Translations under genes and position numbers: made by a program
Notes under the pieces: generated by a model
What the model was told of the DNA's origin: nothing
Database searches by the model: none
The model's input: only the letters and a program-made list of their open reading frames with translations
Shown: positions 1 through 6,447 of the stretch, piece by piece
How the letters are laid out: every line of letters begins with the position of its first letter
Position numbering within the stretch: position 1 is the first letter of the stretch
Assembly: GCA_910577885.1 (NCBI GenBank)
Contig: CAJTNK010000041.1
Coordinates: forward strand, 1-17,052
Length of the DNA: 17,052 nt
Origin: an uncultured Rikenella sp.
Lineage (GTDB): Bacteria > Bacteroidota > Bacteroidia > Bacteroidales > Rikenellaceae
Reading direction: 5' to 3'

Positions 1-100
1 AATTTTCCTGCACCGTTTTCAGCCGTTCGATACCCGCTGTCGCGGAAGCCCGGGGTTGTTGCCTCCGGGACAAGGGAAGAGAAGTAGCGTTTTAATCAAC

Positions 101-1105
101 ATGGATATGGAAGAAGCTAAACAGTTGCGGATCGTTTATATGGGGACGCCCGATTTTGCGGTCGAACCTCTGAAACGGTTGGTCGAGGGGGGGTATAACG
201 TGGTCGGAGTCGTGACCGTCCCGGATAAACCCGCCGGACGGGGACTGAAGGTACAGGCGTCGGCCGTCAAAGTCTATGCCGAGCAGGCTTTGCCCGGGGT
301 GCCGCTCTTGCAGCCGGTCAAGCTGAAGGATCCGGAGTTCGTGGCGGCGTTGGAGGCGTTGCGACCGGATCTGGGGATTGTCGTGGCCTTTCGGATGCTC
401 CCGGAGGTCGTTTGGGCCATGCCCCGGCGGGGAACGTTCAATCTGCACGCTTCTCTGTTGCCGGAGTATCGGGGGGCGGCGCCGATCAATCGGGCTGTGA
501 TGAACGGCGAAACGAAGACCGGCGTCACGACCTTTCTGTTGAATCCGGAGATCGACTGCGGGGCGATCTTGATGCAGCGGGAATTGCCGATCGCCGAGGC
601 GGATACGGCCGGGGAGGTGCATGACGGATTGATGATGATCGGGGCGGAGCTGGTGGTGGAGACGGTCGAGGGGTTGGCTGCCGGGCGGTTGTCGCCCGAG
701 GAACAACCGGCCGGCGCGGAACAGGGGCTGAAACCTGCACCGAAGATCTTCAAGGAGGATTGCCGGTTGGTGGCCGAGGGAAGGAGTTGGCGGGATTATG
801 CGGTCCGGGATTTACACAATAAAGTGCGTGGGTTGAGTCCGTATCCGGGGGCGTGGTGTGACTTTCCGGGGACGGCGACCGGAGAAGGAGGGGCCACGAC
901 GGCCAAGATCCTGAGGGCGCATTATGAATGGGCCGGGGCGGGAGAAGCTGCAACGGGGGCGGAGCCGAAAGAGGGGTTCGAGAGCGACGGAAAACGGTGG
1001 CTGCGGGTGAGGTGTTCGGACGGGTGGCTGTATGTGGACCGCCTGCAGGTGGCCGGCAAACGGGCCATGGAGGTCGAGGAGTTTTTGCGCGGGTATAGAA
1101 TCTGA
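101..1105 (+). CDS. fmt: Methionyl-tRNA formyltransferase
   Basis: This cytoplasmic enzyme transfers a formyl group from 10-formyl-tetrahydrofolate to Met-tRNA(fMet) for translation initiation. The 334-residue length is normal for Fmt. The N-terminal Rossmann-type domain begins with IVYMGTPDFAV (about residues 11-21). The catalytic triad is readable: Asn114 and His116 in FNLHASLLPEYRGAAPIN, and Asp152 in NPEIDCGAIL. The C-terminal domain (from about residue 215) carries the family-like stretch DLHNKVRGLSPYPGAW. I chose the ATG at 101 because the family N-terminus starts just before the VYMGTP strand; ATG 107 is almost as good. The frame is open back to the window edge, but that upstream translation has no family similarity. 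I see no TAnnTTTG promoter in the first 100 bases, so the gene may be read from an upstream gene outside the window. It is followed 23 nt later by a small membrane protein gene on the same strand. Confidence 0.97.
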   Translation: MDMEEAKQLRIVYMGTPDFAVEPLKRLVEGGYNVVGVVTVPDKPAGRGLKVQASAVKVYAEQALPGVPLLQPVKLKDPEFVAALEALRPDLGIVVAFRMLPEVVWAMPRRGTFNLHASLLPEYRGAAPINRAVMNGETKTGVTTFLLNPEIDCGAILMQRELPIAEADTAGEVHDGLMMIGAELVVETVEGLAAGRLSPEEQPAGAEQGLKPAPKIFKEDCRLVAEGRSWRDYAVRDLHNKVRGLSPYPGAWCDFPGTATGEGGATTAKILRAHYEWAGAGEAATGAEPKEGFESDGKRWLRVRCSDGWLYVDRLQVAGKRAMEVEEFLRGYRI

Positions 1106-1128
1106 AGCAAATAAACAGATACGCAATT

Positions 1129-1461
1129 ATGGAGATAGTATTTACCCTCCTTGTGGGAGTGGTCGTCGGGCTGATCGACGCACTGCCCATGTTCCTGAAA
1201 AAGATGAATCGCGCGAATTGCTGGTCGGCTTTTCTTCAGTATGTGGTGGTCACGGTCGTTGTTTTCAACACGACGCTGCCGCAGTTCGGCATAAATGATT
1301 GGCTGGTCGGACCGATTGTCTCGTTCCTGATGGCTTTGCCGATGGTCGTGATGATCGGGAAAGAGGAAAAGAAAGCCGTTCCTTTCGTGTTGGTGAATGC
1401 GGTGGTGCTGGGCTTCGTTATTTCGGTTATCAAGCATTTCGCGGCGCCGCTTTTTGTTTGA
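1129..1461 (+). CDS. Small conserved-looking integral membrane protein, function unknown
   Basis: The product is 110 residues and almost entirely hydrophobic. Four likely membrane helices lie at about residues 2-22, 34-54, 57-77 and 85-108. Short charged turns separate them: the motif LKKMNR near residue 23 and GKEEKK near residue 77. I see no signal peptide cleavage site, catalytic motif or binding motif. The start ATG follows the fmt stop by 23 nt on the same strand, so the two genes are probably cotranscribed. The stop lies only 10 nt from the stop of the opposing divIC-like gene, with no hairpin between them. Proteins of this shape are common as 'hypothetical membrane protein' in Bacteroidales; that is recollection, and I do not assign a function. 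The reading frame itself is convincing because it fills the gap exactly and has a consistent helix pattern. Confidence 0.8.
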   Translation: MEIVFTLLVGVVVGLIDALPMFLKKMNRANCWSAFLQYVVVTVVVFNTTLPQFGINDWLVGPIVSFLMALPMVVMIGKEEKKAVPFVLVNAVVLGFVISVIKHFAAPLFV

Positions 1462-1471
1462 CCCCGAGTGC

Positions 1472-1759
1472 TTATTTTTCGTCGATCAGGTAGATGACCT
1501 CGTCCGGGCGGTGCATCCAAAAATTCTCGCGCCCGAAACGCTCCAGAAAGGCGCTGTCCCGAAGGCCCGAAATCACGGCGCTGTCTTCGCGGATCTTGTG
1601 TTGATAGAAAACTTTTTCGTTCTCCATTTCGCGGATCTTTCGGTCCAACTCCCTGGAGTCGAGGTAGTTGTTGCGGTCGAAAAAAAGAACCCACACGACA
1701 AAGGCCAGTGTCGCGAAGAGGATGATGTTCCGGTTGGAAAAAAGACGGTCGATCTTCAT
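1472..1759 (-). CDS. DivIC/FtsB-like septum formation initiator protein
   Basis: This 95-residue bitopic membrane protein has the layout of the FtsB/DivIC family, which bridges early and late division proteins at the septum. A short basic cytoplasmic N-terminus (MKIDRLFSNR) is followed by one membrane helix at about residues 11-27. A charged heptad-like stretch at about residues 33-60 (RELDRKIREMENEKVFYQHK) would form the coiled coil. A small C-terminal region follows, with the family-typical FLERFGRENFWMHRPDEVIYLID, in which the 'ARE' of many homologues reads 'GRE'. The gene lies 102 nt downstream of thiD on the same strand and probably has its own promoter in that gap. The family assignment rests on architecture and the C-terminal motif; which of FtsB or DivIC it matches cannot be decided from the sequence alone. 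Confidence 0.9.
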   Translation of the reverse strand: MKIDRLFSNRNIILFATLAFVVWVLFFDRNNYLDSRELDRKIREMENEKVFYQHKIREDSAVISGLRDSAFLERFGRENFWMHRPDEVIYLIDEK

Positions 1760-1815
1760 GTGGGTGCAAAGGTGTGAACTGCTCGCTGCTCTGAGCGATT
1801 TCTTTTTGCCGAGGG

Positions 1816-1823
1816 CAAAGATA
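1816..1823 (-). promoter_or_regulatory. Candidate -7 promoter element for the divIC-like gene
   Basis: Read on the minus strand this is TATCTTTG, an exact match to the Bacteroidota -7 consensus TAnnTTTG. It lies about 56 nt upstream of the divIC-like start codon. No clear TTTG -33 element is visible at the expected distance; that position falls in the hairpin after thiD. The call rests on the -7 match alone. Confidence 0.4.
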
Positions 1824-1833
1824 GGGATTTTGG

Positions 1834-1860
1834 ACGCTCGCCGGTCGGTTCGGCGGGCGT
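1834..1860 (-). terminator. Hairpin just after the thiD stop codon, possible operon end
   Basis: ACGCTCGCCG (1834-1843) and CGGCGGGCGT (1851-1860) form a 10-bp stem with one G-T pair and a 7-nt loop, one base beyond the thiD stop codon. In the thiD direction the stem is followed by CCAAAATCCC, so there is no U-tract. The four T residues lie on the other strand, overlapping the thiD stop. It may still mark or protect the operon 3' end, but it is not a classical intrinsic terminator in the needed direction. Confidence 0.35.
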
Positions 1861-1861
1861 T

Positions 1862-2662
1862 TTATCTGGATCGGAAAAAGTGGTCTACCGGTCCGTGGCC
1901 TTCGCCGATGCGCAGCTCCCGTCCGGCGTCGATCGCCCGGTGAACGTACTCCGTGGCCAGCTCCGCGGCCCGGTGGAGCGGGTAGCCCAAGGCCAGGTAC
2001 GAGGCCAGGGCCGACGACAGGGTACAGCCCGTTCCGTGCGTATTGCGCGTCTCGATCCGGGGGTGCGGGTAGCTGTGCGGACGCAGTTCACGGGTGGTGA
2101 ACAGGCTGTCGATCAGCGTATTCCCGTCCAGGTGGCCGCCTTTGAGCAGCAGGGCCCGGGCGCCTCGCCCGCGAAACGCCTCCCACACCGGCTCGTAGTC
2201 CGCTTCGGAGCCGATCGATAGGCCCGTGAGCCGTTCCGCCTCCGGAATGTTGGGTGTGACGACCGTGGCCAGCGGCATCAGCTCCGAGGCAATCGCCTCG
2301 GCCGCACTACCGCCCGTGAGCACGTCGCCCGATGTGGCCACCAGCACCGGATCCAGCACCACGAACGGCGGCCGGTATTCCCGAATCAAAGCGGCCACCG
2401 TGCACACGATCTCGGCCGTGCCCAGCATCCCGATCTTCACGGCATCGGCTCCGATGTCGTCCAACACGGCGCGGATCTGCCGTTCGACGATCTCGGTCGA
2501 GAGCGGCTCCACCGCCGCGACCCCCATCGTATTTTGGGCCGTAATGGCCGTCACGGCGCTGGCGGCATAGCATCCGATGGCCGAAATGGTCTTGATGTCG
2601 GCCTGAATCCCCGCCCCGCCGCCGCTGTCCGAACCGGCTATGGTCAGTACTCGTTTCAGCAT
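1862..2662 (-). CDS. thiD: Hydroxymethylpyrimidine / phosphomethylpyrimidine kinase
   Basis: ThiD phosphorylates 4-amino-5-hydroxymethyl-2-methylpyrimidine twice to give HMP-PP, the pyrimidine precursor of thiamine. The 266-residue product has the ribokinase-like fold signatures: TIAGSDSGGGAGIQADIK at residues 7-24, the KIGML stretch at 76-80, VVLDPVLVATSG at 101-112, TPNIPEAERL at 136-145, and the anion-hole motif HGTGCTLSSALA at 209-220 with Cys213. The C-terminal GHGPVDHFF is also family-typical. I chose the ATG at 2662 because it precedes the TIAGSDSGGG strand and is preceded by AGGAAAT. The frame is open far upstream inside thiL, but that extension is antisense-like low-complexity sequence without family similarity. 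The gene starts 11 nt after the thiL stop and is the last thi gene of the operon. Confidence 0.97.
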   Translation of the reverse strand: MLKRVLTIAGSDSGGGAGIQADIKTISAIGCYAASAVTAITAQNTMGVAAVEPLSTEIVERQIRAVLDDIGADAVKIGMLGTAEIVCTVAALIREYRPPFVVLDPVLVATSGDVLTGGSAAEAIASELMPLATVVTPNIPEAERLTGLSIGSEADYEPVWEAFRGRGARALLLKGGHLDGNTLIDSLFTTRELRPHSYPHPRIETRNTHGTGCTLSSALASYLALGYPLHRAAELATEYVHRAIDAGRELRIGEGHGPVDHFFRSR

Positions 2663-2673
2663 AATTTCCTGTG

Positions 2674-3675
2674 TCAAAAGTGGTTGAAACCTCGATAGGT
2701 GGTGTTTTCGACCGTTGTTCCCGCGGCTTCGTCGCGGTAGACGATCTCCGGCGCGCCCGCCGTACAGGTGCCGATCCAGTGCAGCGGTCGTCCGAACTGC
2801 GCCTCGAAACGACGCTCCAGATCGTCCGCCTCCTCCGGCGCGACCGTCAGCAGCAGGACATAATCTTCGCCACCGGTCAGAGCCAACCGGCGAGCCTCCC
2901 AGCCGTCGTATTGTTCCGCGGTGCGTTGCAGCAGTGGCGAGACGGGAATCCGCGACAGGTCGACCGTCGCCCCCACCGCCGACCCCCGCAGGATGTGCAG
3001 CAAATCCGATGCCACCCCGTCCGAAACGTCCATCATGGCGTGTACCCCGCGTTCCCGGCCCAGCCACTCCCCCTCTTTCAGATGGGGCCGCGGCCGGTGG
3101 TGGTGTCGGATGAGTTCGTCGGTGTCGGGCGTCGACGGTAGCCCCTCCAACAGTACCCGCAGCCCGGCCGCCGACTCCCCCAACGGTCCGGTGACGGCGA
3201 TCCGGTCGCCCGGCCGGGCCGTGTTGCGGCGTTTGACGCGGCTGTTCTCCGCCCGGCCCAACACCGTGATATTGACGATGATACCGGTTGTCGACGCGGT
3301 CGTATCCCCTCCTAACAGCGGTACGCCGAACGAGCGGTAGCCCTCGAAAAAAGCGTCGCACCACTCCACCCCGACCCCCTCGGCCGGCAGCCCCAGGCTC
3401 AGGAACGTACCCACTGCTCTCCCCCCCATTGCCGCCACGTCGCTCAGGTTCACGGCCAGCGATTTCGCACCCAGCTCCCGGGCCGAGATCCGATCGCGCA
3501 GGAAGTGGACCCCTTCGACCAGCAAGTCGGTGGTAATCAGCATCGACTGCCCCTCGTCCCACGGAATCACGGCGCAATCGTCGCCGATCCCCTCCCACCC
3601 CGCCGGCACCAACGGGGCGAATCGTTCGGCAATTCGGCCGATCAGACCGAATTCTCCTATTTCGTTGATTTTCAT
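2674..3675 (-). CDS. thiL: Thiamine-monophosphate kinase
   Basis: ThiL phosphorylates thiamine monophosphate with ATP to thiamine diphosphate, the active cofactor. The 333-residue protein belongs to the PurM-like ATPase superfamily. Visible motifs in order are GIGDDCAVI (about residues 29-37), TTDLLVEGVHF (about 48-58), KSLAVNLSDVAAMG (about 70-83), GGDTTAS (about 121-127), MMDVSDGVASDLLHI (about 211-225) and LTGGEDYVLLL (about 261-271). The acidic residues in GDD, GGDT, DVSDG and GGEDY are the expected metal and nucleotide ligands. The start codon overlaps the thiE stop by 4 nt (ATGA), so translation is very likely coupled. Length and motifs are complete and I see nothing unusual in the protein. 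Confidence 0.97.
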   Translation of the reverse strand: MKINEIGEFGLIGRIAERFAPLVPAGWEGIGDDCAVIPWDEGQSMLITTDLLVEGVHFLRDRISARELGAKSLAVNLSDVAAMGGRAVGTFLSLGLPAEGVGVEWCDAFFEGYRSFGVPLLGGDTTASTTGIIVNITVLGRAENSRVKRRNTARPGDRIAVTGPLGESAAGLRVLLEGLPSTPDTDELIRHHHRPRPHLKEGEWLGRERGVHAMMDVSDGVASDLLHILRGSAVGATVDLSRIPVSPLLQRTAEQYDGWEARRLALTGGEDYVLLLTVAPEEADDLERRFEAQFGRPLHWIGTCTAGAPEIVYRDEAAGTTVENTTYRGFNHF

Positions 3676-4325
3676 GATTTAGCCCGGTTTATTTCGTGCA
3701 GCAAGGCCCGTGCCGCCGCCTCCGGCTCCCGGGCCGAGCAGAGGGCGCTCACTACCGCTACCCCATCCGCTCCGGCGTGGATAATCTCTTGAATATTAGT
3801 ACTGTTGATCCCTCCGATCGCCACGATCGGCATCGTCGGCCCGACGATCTGCCGCAGCCGCCGCACGCCCTCCAACCCCAACGCCCGGGCCGTGTCGGTC
3901 TTGGTCGGGGTGGCGAAGACCGGACTCGCGCCGATGTAGTCCAACCCGCTGAAAGAAACACACTCGCGCGCCTGTTCGTCGTTCTCCACCGACAGCCCGA
4001 TGATGGCCTCCGGTCCCAGTAACCGCCGCGCATCGGCATACGCCATATCCCGCTGGCCGATATGTACCCCTTCCGCGCCGATGACCTGAGCGATGTCGGT
4101 CCGGTCGTTGACGATCAGCGGAATGCCGAGCGGTCGCAAGAGGTCGTGCACGGCCCGTCCCAGTTCGACGAACGCGCGTGTGTCGCACGCCTTCTCGCGC
4201 AGCTGTACCATCGTCGTCCCGCCCCGGACCGCCGCCCGGACGATCTCGGTCAACGCTCTCCCGAGCGACAACGCTCGGTCGGTCACCAGGTAGAGCGACA
4301 AGGCTTCTCGCTTCAGATTTCCCAT
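3672..4325 (-). CDS. thiE: Thiamine-phosphate synthase
   Basis: ThiE condenses HMP-PP with the thiazole phosphate to form thiamine monophosphate. The 217-residue TIM-barrel protein has the family strands in order: YLVTDR (12-17), TTMVQLREK (37-45), IPLIVNDR (68-75), GVHIGQRD (86-93), GASPVFATPTKTDT (132-145), PIVAIGGIN (166-174) and GADGVAVVSALC (185-196). The usual GVSVHT-type segment reads GLSVEN (110-115), an acceptable variant. The frame is open upstream, but the ATG at 4325 is chosen because the family N-terminus begins there and a strong GGAGGTG-type ribosome binding site lies 5 nt before it. This start lies inside the upstream flavoprotein gene and overlaps its end by 13 nt. The stop overlaps the thiL start by 4 nt. 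Confidence 0.97.
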   Translation of the reverse strand: MGNLKREALSLYLVTDRALSLGRALTEIVRAAVRGGTTMVQLREKACDTRAFVELGRAVHDLLRPLGIPLIVNDRTDIAQVIGAEGVHIGQRDMAYADARRLLGPEAIIGLSVENDEQARECVSFSGLDYIGASPVFATPTKTDTARALGLEGVRRLRQIVGPTMPIVAIGGINSTNIQEIIHAGADGVAVVSALCSAREPEAAARALLHEINRAKS

Positions 4326-5272
4326 CGTTGCACCTCCTCCCTGGCCGTTCGGAACTCTGTGATGATCTCCCGTACGATCTCTCCGGCCGGTTCGACACGC
4401 CGCACCAGCGACGCCACCTGGCCGATCTCCAACTCTCCCTCGGCTAAATCGCCTTCGAAAATGCCTCGTTTCGAGCGCCTGGCCCCCAACAACTCCCGCA
4501 ATTCTTCGACCCCGGCTCCCCGGGCCTCTGCCTCGGCCACCCGGGCGTAGAATTCGTTCTTGACCAGCCTCACGGGGCTTAACTTTTTCAGGCACAGCAT
4601 CGTATCACCCTCGCTGAGCGTCGTGCAACGAGCCTTGAACGCCTCGTGCGCCGACGACTCGGCCGACAGCGCGAAGCGGGTGCCGACCTGCACCCCGTCG
4701 GCTCCCAAGGCCATGGCCGCCAGCATCCCGCGCCCCGTCGCAATCCCTCCGGCCGCCAGCAGAGGTAGCCTCGTCGCCTCGCGCACCTGCGGAATCAAGG
4801 TCATGGTCGTGATTTCGTCACGTCCGTTGTGTCCTCCGGCCTCGAATCCCTCGGCTACAACGGCATCGACTCCCGCCGCCTCGGCCTTGCGGGCGAACCG
4901 CGCCGAAGCCACCACATGGGCCACCGTCATCCCCGCCGCCTTGAGCCGCTCGGTGTAGAGCGCCGGATTTCCGCCCGAGGTAAAGACGATCGGCACGCGT
5001 TCGGCGATCAACAGGTCGATCAGCGCGTCGATTTCCGGGTAAAACAACGGAACATTCACCCCGAACGGCCTACCGCCATTTCCGCCCAATGCCTGGCGTG
5101 TCTTGGCGATGTGTTCGGCGAGTGTTTCCGGGTGCATCGATCCGGCGCCCAGCAACCCCAACCCGCCGGCCGCCGAGACGGCCGCCGCCAGCCGCCACCC
5201 GCTGCACCACACCATGCCGCCCGAGACGATCGGATATTCGATCTTAAAGAGTTCTGTCACAGTGGTTTTCAT
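4313..5272 (-). CDS. FabK / nitronate monooxygenase-family FMN flavoprotein
   Basis: The 319-residue product is an FMN-dependent TIM-barrel protein of the group that contains 2-nitropropane dioxygenase (nitronate monooxygenase) and enoyl-ACP reductase II (FabK). Motifs in order: YPIVSGGMVW (13-22), SAAGGLGLLGAGSM (33-46), FGVNVPLF (70-77), VAEGFEAGGHNG (139-150) with His148 at the catalytic His position of the family, PLLAAGGIATGRGMLAAMALGA (170-191) and DGVQVGTRFALSAES (192-206). The EAGGHNG spelling and the roughly 320-residue length are close to FabK-type proteins, which would place it in fatty acid synthesis, but sequence reading alone cannot separate the two activities. It is the first gene of the minus-strand operon, and thiE begins inside its 3' end. 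Its start lies 126 nt from the divergent ddl start. Confidence 0.88.
   Translation of the reverse strand: MKTTVTELFKIEYPIVSGGMVWCSGWRLAAAVSAAGGLGLLGAGSMHPETLAEHIAKTRQALGGNGGRPFGVNVPLFYPEIDALIDLLIAERVPIVFTSGGNPALYTERLKAAGMTVAHVVASARFARKAEAAGVDAVVAEGFEAGGHNGRDEITTMTLIPQVREATRLPLLAAGGIATGRGMLAAMALGADGVQVGTRFALSAESSAHEAFKARCTTLSEGDTMLCLKKLSPVRLVKNEFYARVAEAEARGAGVEELRELLGARRSKRGIFEGDLAEGELEIGQVASLVRRVEPAGEIVREIITEFRTAREEVQRWEI
4331..4341 (-). promoter_or_regulatory. thiE: Strong Shine-Dalgarno site for thiE
   Basis: On the minus strand the sequence is GGGAGGAGGTG, 5 nt before the thiE ATG. It is nearly perfectly complementary to the 16S rRNA tail and lies within the last codons of the preceding gene. 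Most genes in this window lack such a site, as expected for Bacteroidota, so its strength supports the chosen thiE start. Confidence 0.7.
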
Positions 5273-5304
5273 CTCATTTCGTCGATTTTGGTCGATTTCT
5301 TGGA

Positions 5305-5312
5305 TAAAGATA
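5305..5312 (-). promoter_or_regulatory. Weak candidate promoter for the flavoprotein-thiELD operon
   Basis: On the minus strand this reads TATCTTTA, one base from the TAnnTTTG consensus, 32 nt upstream of the first start codon. No convincing TTTG -33 element is visible upstream. The site is reported because the region is AT-rich and divergent, and no better match lies within the 68 nt preceding the operon. Confidence 0.25.
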
Positions 5313-5326
5313 TAATAAAAAATCTA

Positions 5327-5334
5327 TAAATTTG
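5327..5334 (+). promoter_or_regulatory. Candidate -7 promoter element for ddl
   Basis: TAAATTTG matches TAnnTTTG exactly, in an AT-rich stretch. A TTG at 5300-5302 lies 24 nt upstream, slightly long for a -33 element. Initiation here would give a leader of roughly 55-60 nt before the ddl ATG at 5399. Confidence 0.45.
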
Positions 5335-5398
5335 TATGGCCCATCGTTCGGAGCGTTCGTTTTTCCGGGTTGAGGGGCCGTTGGTTGGACTCTCAGAC

Positions 5399-6439
5399 AT
5401 GGAACAGAAAAAAATCATTGCGGTCATCGCCGGCGGCGACTCGTCGGAGGATGTCATTTCATACCGGAGCGGGGCGCAGGTCTATGGGTGTTTGGACCGG
5501 GCGGTTTACGAGCCTTATTTGGTGGTCTTGCGGCGCGGGGTGTGGCGGGTCAACCCGGTGGACGCGACGCCGGAGGGGGCGACCTTGCCGGTGGATTTGA
5601 ACGATTTCAGCTTTTGCCTTCCGGCGGGCGGCGGCAGTAAGAAGAAGTTCGACTATGCGTTGATCGAGATTCACGGGACGCCGGGCGAGAACGGGATTTT
5701 GCAAGGTTATTTCGAGTTGATGGGGATCCCTTACTCGACTTGCTCGGCCGAGGTCTCGGCGCTGACTTTCAATAAGGCGTTGTGTAAGGCGGTGTTGAGG
5801 GGACAGCCGGGGATCAATCTGGCGCGGGAGATCCTGCTGCATCGCGGCGAGCCGATGCCGGAGGCCGAGGCGATTGTCCGGGAGCTGGGGCTGCCGTTCT
5901 TCGTGAAACCGAATGCCAGCGGGAGCAGTTTCGGGGTCACGAAAATCAAATCGGCGGATCCGGAGGTTATTCAAGCGGCTATTCAAGCGGCTTTCGCGGA
6001 GAGCGACGCGGTGCTCTTGGAACAGTTTGTCGACGGGCGCGAGGTGAGTTGCGGAATCATGGTGGCCGGAGGACGGGAGTGGATCCTGCCGGTGACGGAG
6101 CTGATTACGGAGAACGAATTTTTCGACTTCGAGGCGAAGTATACGGCCGGAGCGTGTCGCGAAGTGACGCCGGCAGATTTACCGGAGGATATTGTGCGGC
6201 GGCTCAACACGGCTACGGTTACGGCCTACCGTACGTTGGGGTGCCGGGGGGTGGTGCGGGTCGACTTCATTGTCGACCGGCGGACCGGGCAACCTTATTT
6301 TATCGAGGTCAACACCACGCCGGGGATGAGCGCGGCCAGTATCGTGCCGCAGCAGTGGCGCGAGGCGGGGTTGACCATGGGTGAGGCGTTCGGCCTTCTG
6401 ATCGAAGAGACATCAAAAAAATCAACAAAAAATAACTAA
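5399..6439 (+). CDS. ddl: D-alanine--D-alanine ligase
   Basis: Ddl joins two D-alanines with ATP to make the dipeptide used for peptidoglycan precursors. The 346-residue ATP-grasp protein shows an N-terminal IIAVIAGGDSSEDVISYRS, the substrate-lid motif IHGTPGENG (the family's HGxxGEDG with N for D), the ATP-grasp elements PFFVKPNASGSSFGV and LLEQFVDGREVSCGI, and the C-terminal metal/phosphate motif FIEVNTTPGMS. I chose the ATG at 5399 since the family begins with the IAVIAGG strand; an in-frame upstream ATG at 5336 would add 21 unrelated residues and would sit on the candidate promoter. An exact 12-bp tandem duplication at 5969-5992 encodes IQAAIQAA. The gene is divergent from the flavoprotein-thi operon and lies 8 nt before the NagB-like gene, with which it is probably cotranscribed. 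Confidence 0.97.
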   Translation: MEQKKIIAVIAGGDSSEDVISYRSGAQVYGCLDRAVYEPYLVVLRRGVWRVNPVDATPEGATLPVDLNDFSFCLPAGGGSKKKFDYALIEIHGTPGENGILQGYFELMGIPYSTCSAEVSALTFNKALCKAVLRGQPGINLAREILLHRGEPMPEAEAIVRELGLPFFVKPNASGSSFGVTKIKSADPEVIQAAIQAAFAESDAVLLEQFVDGREVSCGIMVAGGREWILPVTELITENEFFDFEAKYTAGACREVTPADLPEDIVRRLNTATVTAYRTLGCRGVVRVDFIVDRRTGQPYFIEVNTTPGMSAASIVPQQWREAGLTMGEAFGLLIEETSKKSTKNN

Positions 6440-6447
6440 CCGCTATT

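Noticed and set aside
412..624. Small plus-strand open frame inside fmt
   Set aside because: It is an alternate frame of fmt without its own start signals or similarity.
1862..3598. Long N-terminal extension of thiD through thiL
   Set aside because: The upstream part is the thiL sequence read in another frame. The family start at 2662 follows AGGAAAT and gives the normal 266-residue length.
5273..5398. Possible TPP riboswitch before the thiamine operon
   Set aside because: Only 68 nt separate the first start codon from the divergent ddl promoter element, and none of the conserved thi-box segments can be read on the minus strand.
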